A DNA stretch of 64,000 nt from Aspidiotus rigidus (GCA_035079385.1 JAVHKY010000004.1:19003001-19067000); one strand, 5' to 3'. Counted from the first letter of the stretch, positions 1 to 10,350 are shown. The notes: generated by a model not told the origin, from the sequence alone. A program made the numbers and translations.

Positions 1-358
1 GATCGCTTTCAAACTTTCAGGATATATTGTCCTCATCCCAGAGCAGCACATAGACTCATAAAAATAAAAATTTGACGAGGAGGTGCTGAGTAATTTCAAA
101 AAAGGGCGAAAACAATGACTTTTTTCAATATAAAAAAACGTGGTGGTGTAGCTTGCCATCGAACGCGTTGTTCCAACATTACCGTTCAAACGCGTTGAGC
201 GGCGCAGTTATAAAAATTAAGTTATGGTGATAACTCGAGTTTTACTCATTTTTATGAAAAATTGAAGAGAACAAAAATTGTTGCCCCTTTAATTTCCTTT
301 CGAATGAGCCCAATTCCAGATTTTTAGGAGGAAATTTTGGAACTATTGGTATTTTGAC
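1..358. other. Non-coding, no recognisable feature
   Basis: AT-rich sequence without a supportable ORF or repeat boundary. It ends at the target duplication of the first MITE. Confidence 0.5.
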
Positions 359-815
359 TACGGTATAAGATGAAGAGGTAGTGACACGAACGTATTCTGA
401 CTGTGGTAAACGCTGTCCGTGATTTTGAAGTAGTTCTGAACATCCCGAGCGCAGCGCTCGTGAGTGATGGGTAATGTACAGAGTCTTATGGGAACGCCGC
501 TACTTTCAAAAATTTATTGCAGGATCAGGAATCAGCCGATGCATTTCATATGTGGCATAAAAATACCATTTAATCTACTCTATAAAATTTTGAAAGAATC
601 ACCCTTCTAAGTAAATTCTTGGATTTTTTATAATCCTTGGAAATTTCATCAATACTAGGGTACCAACGGTAACGTCTCGGCGCAGGTGGGGTGTAGAAGG
701 AACAGGGAAACAACCCGAGTGTTCGCTGCAAACCTAGCGGAAGTTTGTACGTACAACTTCAAAACTGCGGACACGATTTTAGCGTTGTGTCATTACCTCT
801 TCATCTTATACCGTG
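359..815 (+). mobile_element. hAT-like MITE, copy 1
   Basis: A 457-bp non-autonomous DNA transposon with terminal inverted repeats of about 22 bp (consensus CACRGTATAAGATGAAGAGG, first base changed to T here). It is flanked by the 8-bp direct repeat ATTTTGAC at 351-358 and 816-823. An 8-bp duplication and a TIR beginning CA fit the hAT superfamily. Three more copies lie at 23745-24208, 26626-27083 (inverted) and 27194-27630 (5'-truncated). No transposase is present in any copy. Confidence 0.88.
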
Positions 816-939
816 ATTTTGACTGATGAAAAGATTGTGTGGAGAAACAGCGAGCTCGAAAAAGTGTACGGATTCTGGGAAAAAGTCACTATCGATTTGA
901 GAAACCAGACTCGCAACTTCCGAGTACGTAAAATTTTCG

Positions 940-1570
940 CGTATGCCTTAGGTTTAGTAGATATAAGATATTCATCCTGGCACAGTTTGACACGACAATT
1001 ATGGATTTCTTCATTTTTGACCCTGTATTTTATGAAATTCAACACATTCAAAAAATCCATCATTTTCCAAACCAATATTTTCAATGTATAAAAAATCACC
1101 AATTTTATCATTCTTAACCTAATATTTCAGGAAATTTGACACGTTCAAACAACCACAATTTTCTTCAATTTTGAGAGAATTTAATACTTTCAATTCTATA
1201 AAAAATTTGCGAGATTTTCACGTTTTCTGTGTGATTCTAACTTAATATCATATTCATCCTGACGCAGTCTGGCACAATCATGGATTTCTTCATTTTTGAC
1301 CTAATATTCGAGGATATTTAACATTTTCCAAACAAATATTTTCAATCTATAAAAAAATCACCAATTTCATCATTCTTGACCTAATATTTAAGAGAATTTA
1401 ATACTTTCAATTCTATAAAAAATTCAGGTGAGATTTTCTCGCTTTCTGTAAGATTTGTAACTGTATATCATATTCATCCCAATGCAGTCTAGCACAGTCA
1501 CTGCTTTCTCCATTTTTAAGCTTATATTTGAGAGAATTGAGTAGTTTCAATTTTTCACCATCTTCTAAGA
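940..1570. repeat. Diverged tandem repeat, period about 225-280 bp
   Basis: Units begin near 965, 1245 and 1467 with a shared phrase resembling ATTCATCCTGACGCAGTCTG, followed by ATGGATTTCTTCATTTTTGA and runs of similar AT-rich sequence. About 2.5 imperfect copies can be aligned by eye. The short ORFs in this region are by-products of the repeat. Confidence 0.6.
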
Positions 1571-1662
1571 GGTACTATCTTATTCTTGTTATATCACTTC
1601 ATTTTTAACTGATTTTATAAAATTTTCAACACATTTGATGAAAGGGTTTAGCACAATTATAT

Positions 1663-3617
1663 TTATTTTTCAATAACTCCCTTTTTATTAAGATTTTTTA
1701 AATGTTGAATAAAATTATTTCTTTCTACATTAACATTATAATGACCCCAAGGTAATGTATCAGTTTGTGCATTAACTAAATATCTTTTATCATCAAATGA
1801 ATTTAATCCTCTTTTATTCTGTTCAATGGTATAAATTTCATGTTTTGTACTCCTTATCATCTTCTGTTTAATAGTCTTAGTTATTTTATTTTCTAAACAT
1901 ATTTTATAATCATTATGAGTTATCTGATTTTTAATAATATTTTTCTTTACTCCCTTAGCTTTCTTCATTTCATCATCATTTGATTCAAAAACTTTATTAG
2001 AGTATAACTTTGAAGCTAGTCCAATAAATTCTTCCAAGATTTCACCATTCATTTCATCTTTGAATTTACCCAGTACCTTTTTATTAATTAGAGGTAACTC
2101 ATAAATATTATCTTCCTTATAATCTGATGTATCAAATTCATCAATCATTCCTTTCATGTCTTCATAGATGTCTTTTGTCTGTACAGCTATAATTAATGAA
2201 TCAGTATCAGTATATAATAATTTTATTCTATCTCTATATCTTTCCTTCAATCTATAATAGAAATCATACATTAACGTTTTTGAAATATCTAAAATTGCTA
2301 CTCCCACATAAATTGGTTGATTGAATCTTATTACAGTCCTTCTCATCTGTACAGCAGCAAGGTTTTTACCAAAGAATGTTGATTTTTCAAAATTTGGTTT
2401 CGAAACATACTTAGTATATTTATTACCTTCAGAAATCAATTTATATCTACATGCTTCCTAACATTCATCATAGTTCTTCCAAAAACAGAATTATTCATTA
2501 ATTTAAAGAAATCTTTTTCAAAGTCATTCTTAGCTTCTTGTCTTAATTTTGTATTTTTTTCAATATATACCTTCATCCAATCTGATTGATCAAATTTTAT
2601 AACTCTATGAATCTTCTCACAATAATGAGAATTTCCTTTATTATTTTTTAAAAGTAGTAAATCAATATGATTTTCCTCTTCATCTTTTGTTATTGATAAT
2701 GGATATATTTTACAACTATTATTATGATGATATATATTAATTGATAAACCACCTTCTACTAAATTAAGTTTATTCACTCTATTTAGAAATTTTTCACTAT
2801 TTTCAATTTTAAATGGAAATTCAATACCTTCTAAAGGTTTATCAAATATATGTTCATATTGTTTATAATTACTAACTCTTTGTGGATTTTTTTCAACTGG
2901 ATATAAATGAGCTAAAATAGACCATAAATAACATTTATTATCATTCTCATTTTTAACATTTATAATTGCTTTCTTACTTGCTAGAATCTTTGGAAGTTCA
3001 ATAAATGAACCAGCTCTAAGTGGATCATATCTATTTATATTAATTCTGAAACTATCAATTGATTCTAAAACCCATTGAGTACCCTCTAAATTATCAGATA
3101 TATTTTCATGTCTTCCTATTATATACCTAGTAATATCATTATATATATTATTTAAGTTGGAGTTACGAAGAAATACATAATTTTCTGTTTGTAAATACAT
3201 TGGCTCAATCTGAATAGCTTCTGTATGACCTCTTCTTCCATAAGTTGCTGTGACACAGAAATTAGCTCGAATTCCTTCATGCAATCTCAACCATTTTTTG
3301 AGAAGACCAAAAGTAGCATTTTTCATAATAAGTAAAAATTCATTTAAATCTTGTATCCCCCATTCATTTTCAATTTCAAATTGTGCGTGTCTACTTGCAA
3401 AATTTTCATCTACAAATTGGGGTCTAATTTTTATATTACTCCTATTATTTGATCTAAATATATCATCATGAAATTGGAATGGAGCTCCAGTAAGCCATGT
3501 ATTTATTTCCTCCTTTGTTAATGTAAAAGTAATCTGTCGTATATTTGGTTGGGGCAATCTAGATTGAGTTATTTTTTGCAATAATATAAAATATAAATCA
3601 CTCAATTTTGAAGTCAC
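1663..3617 (-). pseudogene. Protein-primed type-B DNA polymerase relic (Polinton/adintovirus-like)
   Basis: Two consecutive minus-strand ORFs (3617-2436 and 2439-1663) together resemble the viral/organellar-type DNA polymerase B of Polintons, adintoviruses and related insect elements. The upstream ORF carries the conserved N-terminal region and the [11 protein letters not shown] / NNSVFGRT motif. The downstream ORF carries the polymerase motif C, YTDTDS, and the thumb-side tail. A one-base frameshift near 2440 separates the two. Between the N-terminal block and the KNDFEKDF motif almost nothing is left, so the exonuclease domain and the first palm motif appear to be deleted; family members are usually about 1,000 or more residues, against roughly 650 here. 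It is therefore dead as a polymerase. Family assignment is strong; which branch of virus-like elements it belongs to is inference. Confidence 0.85.
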
Positions 3618-3856
3618 TTCCTGTCCTCTAAAACCTATATAAATTTTTTACTTTCTTAAATAGTGTTGTATTTGTCTTGTTGTTTTATTTGAATAGAAGT
3701 TATGGACTTTGAAAAACTGAAACCATTGAGCAATATTTGCGTCTTGTCTCCCAGTTTCATTTCTTATGACGCTTATTGTGATCTGATTCCTTGTATTCAT
3801 TTTTCCTTAATGATATTTTTCCTTTCTATTTATTAGAGAAAAATTTTTAAAGGAAA

Positions 3857-4309
3857 TTATTTTTTAATCTGTTGTGTTAATTCCAACATATCCCTATGTA
3901 TTTTAGATTTTAGATGATCTCTGAGAGAAACTAAAGAAATAGTTCTTCCACATTCACAAACAGTTTTCACTTGCTTACGTTTATAATTTTCTTTAGTTAC
4001 TAATTTATGGTTATCTTTATTCTTCTCATAATATTCTTTCATTGATTCACTTTTACACTCTTTACACCAATCCCGTCCAAAGTTCTTTTGATCCTTTACA
4101 GACTTACATCTTGTACAATATCTTTCATTTTTAGACAATTCAATTGTTATTTTATTTTTAACATCAGCACATTCCTTACACATTATTGGAGAGATATTTT
4201 CAATTGATTTAAGAGGTTGATTAAATTCTTTCTCATTCTTTACCTTTTTACATTTAGAGCAATATCTTTCATTTTGTGATAACTTGATAGTCAGAGATTT
4301 GGGTGCCAT
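3857..4309 (-). CDS. Small zinc-finger protein of the PolB element
   Basis: A 150-residue ORF with an intact start and stop. Two near-repeats of a Cys-x2-Cys motif (YCSKCKKVKNEKEF and YCTRCKSVKDQKNF) are each followed by a CKEC pair, giving treble-clef-like zinc-binding units. The C-terminal part has a C-x-C ... H-x5-H arrangement (CECGRTISLVSLRDH, then a second His in SKIHRDM), like the single zinc finger often seen in large DNA virus and Polinton-like proteins. It lies 240 bp upstream of the polymerase relic on the same strand, so it was probably carried by the same element. Nucleic-acid binding is the likely role; no specific function is known. Confidence 0.6.
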   Translation of the reverse strand: MAPKSLTIKLSQNERYCSKCKKVKNEKEFNQPLKSIENISPIMCKECADVKNKITIELSKNERYCTRCKSVKDQKNFGRDWCKECKSESMKEYYEKNKDNHKLVTKENYKRKQVKTVCECGRTISLVSLRDHLKSKIHRDMLELTQQIKK

Positions 4310-4429
4310 CTTTTTTTCTGATTATTTATATGGAAGAAATTTTTTAAGAAGAAATTTATTCACTTAATGATGTAAGAATGTTTCTAAAATAGACAACCAA
4401 TCAACACATAGGTAGTGACATAAAAACTG

Positions 4430-4700
4430 TCAGAAAACCTTCCCAAATTCTGTCCAAATCCTTCTGAATACCTTCTCAAATCCTGTCCAAATCCTTCTAA
4501 AAATATGTTCAATCAATAAACCTTCCAAAAACCTTCATAAAATGACCTGTACAAATTCAACAGTCAGATGGTACACCTGTTCAAATTCAACAGACAGACA
4601 GACAACAGTTCACCTGTTCAAACTCAACAGACGCATGTTCAAACTCAACAGACGCATGTTCAAACTCAACCGACACCTGTTAAAATTCAACAGCTAGTTG
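4430..4700. repeat. Short tandem repeats in the PolB element
   Basis: A run of about 20-bp units of the form CTGTTCAAACTCAACAGACG, roughly seven imperfect copies from 4560 to 4700, preceded by CTGTCCAAATCCTTCT repeats around 4450-4500. They sit in the gap between the zinc-finger gene and the next ORF. They could be an origin or packaging-type repeat of the element, but that is speculation. Confidence 0.7.
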
Positions 4701-4791
4701 TCTGTTCAAAATGATGGTAAAGTCATCTTGTCAGCTATGTTAAAATTGGCAACCCTTTTCAAAAATATGTATTACATATATTGTACATTTT

Positions 4792-5398
4792 TCATTTTTT
4801 GGGAATTTCTGTGACAGCAATGGCTTCAACATCTTTCAGTCGTTTGTTTTTCAATTCATTCATTTTCTTAAGCTCATCATGAGAATAAATTTTCTTTTTT
4901 AAATCTCTTACCTGAGTTAATGATGTTTTCAAAGTATTTTCTCTATAAGTAGATAATTTTTTATCATTCCTTGTTTTAATTATCATGTCTATTTTCTTCT
5001 GCAATTCTTTTTGGCTTAACAAGTCGTTTACCCTCTTCAGTTTTACTAGCATGACTTTTAAGTTTTTCAATTATTTTATCTTTCTGAACACCCATTTCAA
5101 TCAATTTTTGAAGTTCTTCAACTAAATCATTATTAATATATTTATAACCGTTTAACTCAATAAGTATGTTTGTAAAAATTAAAAAGGCACTTTTCATAAT
5201 TTTCTTTTCTTCAGATGAATAATTTGAGCTTTTGTCAATCAATAATGCAATTTTTCCAAAGTCACTATTGAATTCTTTAGTTATATTTTTTATCTCTGGA
5301 TAATCTTCAATAATATCATCTAAATCATTGAGATTTGGTATATGTCCACGTGCATAAGTCTTTAGAAGATCCATTTTTAATAGAAAAATTTTTATCAT
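4792..5398 (-). CDS. Two overlapping helical ORFs of the PolB element, unknown function
   Basis: ORF A (5398-4976, best start probably the second Met, MDLLKTYARGHIPN) encodes a mostly alpha-helical protein. ORF B (5070-4792, 92 residues) overlaps its 3' end by 95 bp in another frame and is Lys/Glu-rich, likely a coiled coil. Both frames read like protein in the overlap. Either they are two genes, or one protein interrupted by a frameshift, or expressed by programmed frameshifting. No homology is recognised. The same strand and spacing as the zinc-finger gene suggest one ancestral transcription unit. Confidence 0.5.
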
Positions 5399-5399
5399 A

Positions 5400-5471
5400 A
5401 ATTATCCTTCACAAACTTTCACTAACCTTTATAAACCTCCGCAAACCTTCGCAAACCTCCGCTAACATCCA
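5400..5471. repeat. Divergent intergenic repeat (AACCTTCGCAAACCTCCGC)
   Basis: About 70 bp between the minus-strand and plus-strand genes of the element, made of short imperfect repeats of the type CAAACCTTCGCAAACCTCCG. Its position between divergent genes suggests a bidirectional promoter. Confidence 0.5.
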
Positions 5472-5876
5472 GTGAATATGTCGAAAAAAAGAACAATTGA
5501 AATAAAAGATAGGATGTATCTTTTAAAAAATATAAATACAGAAAATGATTTTAAAATTTGTAAGTTTCAAAGTTGGGGGTCTTATAGAATGATCAGTCTG
5601 AGAGAAATTAAAAATTCAAATTATAGATTTAATCCAAATTCTCAATATAAAAATATCTTGGGTAGTAAGTGGGATATTGTTTTTAGGGGTGAATTAGATA
5701 TAGGGTATATTGATATCAAGAAAATAATTAATAAATTTATTGAAAAATCTGATAAATCTATACCTGTGAAGAAAAAAGAAAGAAGATATGAGAAACATGA
5801 CAGGGAGACACAAAAACAGTACATGAATAGGATGGAAAACCAAATAGAGCAAACCACTGAATATGAAACTGATTGA
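5472..5876 (+). CDS. Unknown basic protein of the PolB element
   Basis: A 134-residue ORF beginning MNMSKKRTIEIKDRMYL, divergent from the helical ORFs. It is AT-rich like its neighbours, with a Lys/Arg/Glu-rich tail. No domain is recognised. The intact ORF in a region of identical base composition argues that it is cargo of the same virus-like element. Confidence 0.5.
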   Translation: MNMSKKRTIEIKDRMYLLKNINTENDFKICKFQSWGSYRMISLREIKNSNYRFNPNSQYKNILGSKWDIVFRGELDIGYIDIKKIINKFIEKSDKSIPVKKKERRYEKHDRETQKQYMNRMENQIEQTTEYETD

Positions 5877-5989
5877 AATGATGTAGGTATTTAGTGATAG
5901 TGGAACACCAAGTTGCTGAGATTAAGCCTAAAAAGCATGAGAAATTGAAAATATAGTACAAGTTATTAGATATGGATTAGCTAACCAAA

Positions 5990-6247
5990 ATGATGACTTC
6001 TAAAAGGCATTGTATGCTTTGTGGTAAAAAAACTAAGCATTCAATTATAGAGGAAGAAATTAATTCCACATTGAAAAAAGAAGTAAGGACATGCACTCAA
6101 TGTAAAATCTCTCTCTCTAGGGTGATAAGTACCAAAGATAAAATCACACTTGTCTGTTTTAAATGTAAAGATAAAACCAGGCATTTTATAGAAAAATGGC
6201 ATTATCAGTGTACAATTTGTGGGAATTTTAGTAAAATAGGATTCTAA
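5990..6247 (+). CDS. Small zinc-ribbon protein of the PolB element
   Basis: An 85-residue ORF with four Cys-x2-Cys knuckles (CMLC, CTQC, CFKC, CTIC), enough to form two zinc ribbons. Small zinc-ribbon proteins are common passengers of Polinton-like and large DNA virus elements. It follows the previous ORF on the same strand by 113 bp. No specific function can be assigned. Confidence 0.55.
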   Translation: MMTSKRHCMLCGKKTKHSIIEEEINSTLKKEVRTCTQCKISLSRVISTKDKITLVCFKCKDKTRHFIEKWHYQCTICGNFSKIGF

Positions 6248-6670
6248 ATAATATTAAGTCATTTTTATTAAATAGAATTATACAAACCTTGTGTTTTTCT
6301 TCAAATGATGAGAGTGATTGAAGATTTCAATTAAATCTTGTAAGACTGTAAACCTCAATGCAAAATCCTTAACAAATTTCCTGAAAGTTATGCAAGTTGG
6401 TACTTTAGATAATTCAGCTTCATTGAATCACAACCATGAAAGATCCAGGAACATGAATGGAATTCTTAGGGTACATCTAAACTAACATCTTCAGAGGTTT
6501 GTAGGTAATCAAGGAAAAAATCCAGCTTGCAAATTTTAGCATTTTGATTTTGTAACAGAGTAGGGATGGTTCCGATCTAGAGAATATGTATCAGAATGAT
6601 TTGCTGTCACTTAGGGAAGATAGGATTGCTTATAACGGGGTAGAATAATAGACGCAGTTATTATTAGTTG
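6248..6670. other. Non-coding flank of the PolB element
   Basis: No ORF, tandem repeat or inverted end matching the sequence near 1.6 kb was found, so the right end of the PolB element is undefined. The stretch ends at the BEL/Pao target duplication. Confidence 0.4.
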
Positions 6671-6675
6671 AACAA

Positions 6676-6877
6676 TGTATCGGTTTCCCGATATAATACA
6701 AGACAACAATCGGAAATAATCACGAAATGATCTGTACGTTAGTTTTGGCTATTTATTCTTTCATTTGGGTGTTATATAAGCGTTATGCTTCGGAACTTTG
6801 CCTGCGAGTGTGCAGGCTTCTTAAATTACATTGTATTGTAGGCTATACATACGATAAATATACTCGCATTCGCGACA
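6676..6877 (-). repeat. BEL/Pao 3' LTR (relative to coding strand)
   Basis: 202 bp, identical by eye to the other LTR at 9968-10169. Bounded by TGT...ACA. Confidence 0.93.
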
Positions 6878-7220
6878 CTCCAGAGGAGGACGAGAAAAAA
6901 AAATGGAAGTTAAAGGTAGAAAAAACAAAATAAAAAAAAAAGAGAAATAAAAAAATTAAAAAAATAAAAAAAAAATCAGCAACTTCTAAAAGGTCTAAAA
7001 TGGGGGGGGGGGAGTTAAAACTTAATAAATAGATAAAAGAAAAGGAGAAAGTGGTTATAAATAAATTAATGAAAGAATATTTATGTTTCAACAACTTAGA
7101 ATTAATGGTAGGCGATTCTAAAAACAACATGATCGTTAAAATAGAGGGATAACAAAAGAATGATTATAAAATAAATTAAAAATGAAATAACTTAATAGTG
7201 GGTAATAAAATAATAAAGTT

Positions 7221-7691
7221 TCAGTCTTCTTCATTGGAGGAGAGATCATACGTTGATGGAAATTTTTCCCGGTGTGTTACTCCAAATTGTGATGGTTCTT
7301 CAGGAGAAGCGCTAGGTGTATTTTGACACAGAAAGTTGGAGATTTCTTTTTCTTTTTCTTGGATTTTCCAATTGACTTGAAGGATCTTCCTTTTGATTGC
7401 ATTTCTTTTGCGACTTGCCTTCCCTCGACGATTTTTAGTTTTCCTCAGTTGTCGTTTTTCGCGTTCTTCAAGGGAAATATATGCTTTTGCAGACTCCTCC
7501 CTTTCCATTTCCTCTCGTACACGTTCTATGTATGGTTGTTCGTGGTCGGACTGTTGTGTTCCCATAAATGAATGTAAGGCTGCCAATGAGAAATCAAATT
7601 CTCTTTTCATCTTGTTCCTTCGAACCTCCAGTTCAGGATCATTGGTGTATGATGGAGCGGTAATGTAGTTTAAGAAATTATTGATATCCAT
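7221..7691 (-). CDS. Extra ORF downstream of BEL/Pao integrase, unknown function
   Basis: A 156-residue ORF inside the retrotransposon, 180 bp past the integrase stop and before the 3' LTR. It starts MDINNFLNYITAPSY and has a strongly basic central segment (about residues 80-112, rich in KR and RK pairs) and an acidic end (DLSSNEED). The central segment could be a nuclear-localisation or RNA-binding patch. Most BEL/Pao elements have a single gag-pol ORF, with env-like ORFs in some; this one has no signal peptide or membrane segment, so it is not env-like. Function unknown. Confidence 0.55.
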   Translation of the reverse strand: MDINNFLNYITAPSYTNDPELEVRRNKMKREFDFSLAALHSFMGTQQSDHEQPYIERVREEMEREESAKAYISLEEREKRQLRKTKNRRGKASRKRNAIKRKILQVNWKIQEKEKEISNFLCQNTPSASPEEPSQFGVTHREKFPSTYDLSSNEED

Positions 7692-7870
7692 CTATATGTG
7701 GAGGTAAGAAATTAAGAGACCAATTGAGATGTGTTTAGGGAGAGAAGGAAGGGTGGGATACCTAATCCAAATCGACAGCGAAATGCGCTCGTTCATAAAA
7801 CAATAGCGAATTTCGCTTGATTGGATTAGGAAAACAAAATATATATATATTATATATGTATAGTTATTTT

Positions 7871-8911
7871 TTAATTTTCCATTTCTAAAGGATAAAGCGA
7901 GGAAATAGGACGGGTGAGTATTCTTTGGTTTGAAAATTTGACCTCAGCTGAACGTATGCGTTGGTCGCGTCCATAATTTATATTTACGATTTTTCCTACT
8001 TTCCATTGAAGTCTGGGCTTATCTTTATTTTGGATTTGAACTATATTGCCGATTTTTGGAGTCTGGGTAGAGGTACGCTTTTGCTTAGGAGGATGAAAGT
8101 GTTCTTTTAGTGTCTGTAAGTAAGTTCCTCTCCAGACCTGCCAAAAAGTATTAAGTATAGCCTTCTGTTGTTGGTGTAATCGTATGAGATCATTTTTTAT
8201 TAACGAATGATAATTTAAATTTGAGTCAGAGGGACATAATTTGTTGGATAATATACCTAAGTGAGGTTGGTTTAAAAAATGTGCTGGTGTTAAGATGTTT
8301 CCTGATTCATAAGATTCTGATTCTATGTAACAAAGTGGGCGCGTGTTTAATAACGCTTCAATATGCGTGAAAAGCGTTTGTAGCTCAAGAAATGAGAGGA
8401 GACGTTTCCGTAGACTTTTCTTAAGACTTCTTTTTACGCTGCCCACCAATTTTTCGTAAAGGCCCCCTTGCCATGGGCTTTCTACACAGATGTAGTTCCA
8501 TGTGAATTCTTGGTGTAATTCCTGGAAGGCTTTGATCTGACTGCCGTTATCAGAATAAAACGAAGTAGGTGTGCCTCGTCTGTTTATGAAACGTTGTATT
8601 GCTAATGAGAAATGTGTTAGGGACATATCTGGTGTGAGTTCTAGGTGAATCGCACGTGTAGTAAAACATGTAAATAAACAGCCATAGGCTTTTTTCAGTT
8701 CTTCATTTTCAGTTAGGTATTGAAGAATTCCAAAATAGTCTAATCCAGTATGCTGAAATGGAAGAGATTCGTTTGTGCGAATTGAAGGTAAAGGAGGAAC
8801 TGGAGGATAGGCAAAAGGACGACTATCAATTGATTGACAAATCACACATTTTTTAATCGTTGCAGAAATGATTCGACGACCACAGGGAAGCCAATAGTTT
8901 TTGCGCATCAT
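7871..8911 (-). CDS. BEL/Pao integrase fragment
   Basis: A 346-residue ORF covering the integrase of a BEL/Pao polyprotein. Order: second half of the HHCC zinc region (CVIC at about 22-25), the DDE core with D58 (HTGLDYF), D121 (FYSDNGSQ) and E153 (QGGLYEKL), then the C-terminal domain typical of Pao integrases (PKIGNIVQIQNKD onward to LYPLEMEN). All three catalytic residues are present. The apparent start codon is not a true translation start: in an intact element this is part of gag-pol. Sequence just upstream (8912-9110) still shows the preceding linker (DEETGLLRCGSRF) but is frameshifted near a run of A. Confidence 0.9.
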   Translation of the reverse strand: MMRKNYWLPCGRRIISATIKKCVICQSIDSRPFAYPPVPPLPSIRTNESLPFQHTGLDYFGILQYLTENEELKKAYGCLFTCFTTRAIHLELTPDMSLTHFSLAIQRFINRRGTPTSFYSDNGSQIKAFQELHQEFTWNYICVESPWQGGLYEKLVGSVKRSLKKSLRKRLLSFLELQTLFTHIEALLNTRPLCYIESESYESGNILTPAHFLNQPHLGILSNKLCPSDSNLNYHSLIKNDLIRLHQQQKAILNTFWQVWRGTYLQTLKEHFHPPKQKRTSTQTPKIGNIVQIQNKDKPRLQWKVGKIVNINYGRDQRIRSAEVKFSNQRILTRPISSLYPLEMEN

Positions 8912-9112
8912 GCAAAGTGTATGTGCTACTCCCGAGTGAAGTAATATTTTATGATAATATAAAATGAGTTTTTTTGTATATATGCGTCATTTTTTGGGAG
9001 TAGAATGGGAGCATGATTCTCAAATGATGATGTATTGTTGACAAAACGAGAGCCACAGCGTAACAAACCGGTTTCTTCATCGTAGAAAAGGGTGAATTTC
9101 TTTTGAAGTTCA

Positions 9113-9451
9113 TCATTCTTCTTGTTTTTTATGTTGAAGATGCTTCAGAAGAGCGGGATCAGTTTTATCTTTATTGGATTCGCTATGTAGGGACTCCATA
9201 TGGTCCGAAAGATCGGTGAGATAATCATTAATTGTTATTATAAAGTTTTCATTTTCTTGTATGAGATCGTTGTCATTTTCGTCACCTACGTCGCATAGTT
9301 CTTTTTGTTGGTTTTCGAGACGTTTGAGAGATTTAGAAATTTTGTCATAGTGATTAGAACATTTTTTTAAATCAAATGATTTGTAATCGAGTAATTTTCC
9401 GCCAAGATAATGTTTCGTCGGGCCTAGTGCTGAACGAATTTGACCTGACAT
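9113..9451 (-). pseudogene. BEL/Pao gag N-terminal fragment
   Basis: A 112-residue ORF starting MSGQIRSALGPTKHYLGG, close to the 5' LTR on the coding strand. Its helical, charged character and position match the N-terminus of a BEL/Pao gag. It stops where it meets the retained RNase H/integrase linker, so this is the left edge of the internal deletion. Confidence 0.65.
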
Positions 9452-9955
9452 TGCGAATGGAGGGAAAAAAAAAGAGAGAAAAAAAAAGAGAGAAAAAAAA
9501 AAAAGGTAAAAATGGTATACAGGATAATTCTAGTGTTGAATCAATGTACACTAGCGACGAACGCTCGATATTTTTCAATAGCGACGCACGCTCGACACGT
9601 TCAACTGATAAGATAAGGATTTGATGGTACGAGAAGAATTAGTAACAATCCGTATATACGTACCTGTTTTTTCTTTCTTTTTTCTCTTCTCTTCTCTTTT
9701 TTTTTTTTTTTTGAAGCTGTAGTATCTAGTCTGTAATCGAAAGTTGAAGATAGGCTACTACGAGATACCTACTGCGCTCGGGGGTAGGTTTTTTATTATT
9801 TTTTCTTTGAGAGAGAGGTTAATGAGCGACTCTTAATCTACGTAGAGTGAATAGTAAAAACTAAGGTGACTAGATGACTACTGCCAAATTATTAAAGTAA
9901 GGGATATAGAGCATTAGCGGTGCACGCTCGCTCTTGGGTTTTTTTTTTTTTTATA

Positions 9956-9967
9956 GTTCGGGCGCCA
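9956..9967 (-). promoter_or_regulatory. Primer-binding site of the BEL/Pao element
   Basis: TGGCGCCCGAAC on the minus strand, immediately next to the LTR end. The first 12 bases equal the well-known lysine-tRNA primer site; beyond that it diverges (TATAA). Confidence 0.75.
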
Positions 9968-10169
9968 TGTATCGGTTTCCCGATATAATACAAGACAACA
10001 ATCGGAAATAATCACGAAATGATCTGTACGTTAGTTTTGGCTATTTATTCTTTCATTTGGGTGTTATATAAGCGTTATGCTTCGGAACTTTGCCTGCGAG
10101 TGTGCAGGCTTCTTAAATTACATTGTATTGTAGGCTATACATACGATAAATATACTCGCATTCGCGACA
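9968..10169 (-). repeat. BEL/Pao 5' LTR (relative to coding strand)
   Basis: 202 bp, identical by eye to 6676-6877, followed by the AACAA duplication. Confidence 0.93.
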
Positions 10170-10350
10170 AACAAGTCCTTATAATCAAATGAAGATGATA
10201 GGACATAATATATAAATGCAAATACGTGCATAGTACATCAGAGAATTACTAAATACATTTTTTCATCTTATCAATTAACCTTTTAATTATATTATTCAAG
10301 AAATTTTATTATTTTTTTCATTTCAGTCAAATAAAAAAAAATTATAATAT

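Larger units (their letters stand above)
6671..10174 (-). mobile_element. BEL/Pao LTR retrotransposon, internally deleted, with 5-bp target duplication
   Basis: Two direct 202-bp LTRs (6676-6877 and 9968-10169) look identical by eye, begin TGT and end ACA, and are flanked by the 5-bp duplication AACAA (6671-6675 and 10170-10174). Genes read on the minus strand. Directly inside the minus-strand 5' LTR is a primer-binding site, TGGCGCCCGAAC (9967-9956). The internal part is only about 3.1 kb: a gag-like start, a scrap of the RNase H/integrase linker, integrase and one extra ORF; protease and reverse transcriptase are missing. Identical LTRs mean recent insertion, so the deleted copy was probably mobilised in trans. 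Confidence 0.93.
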
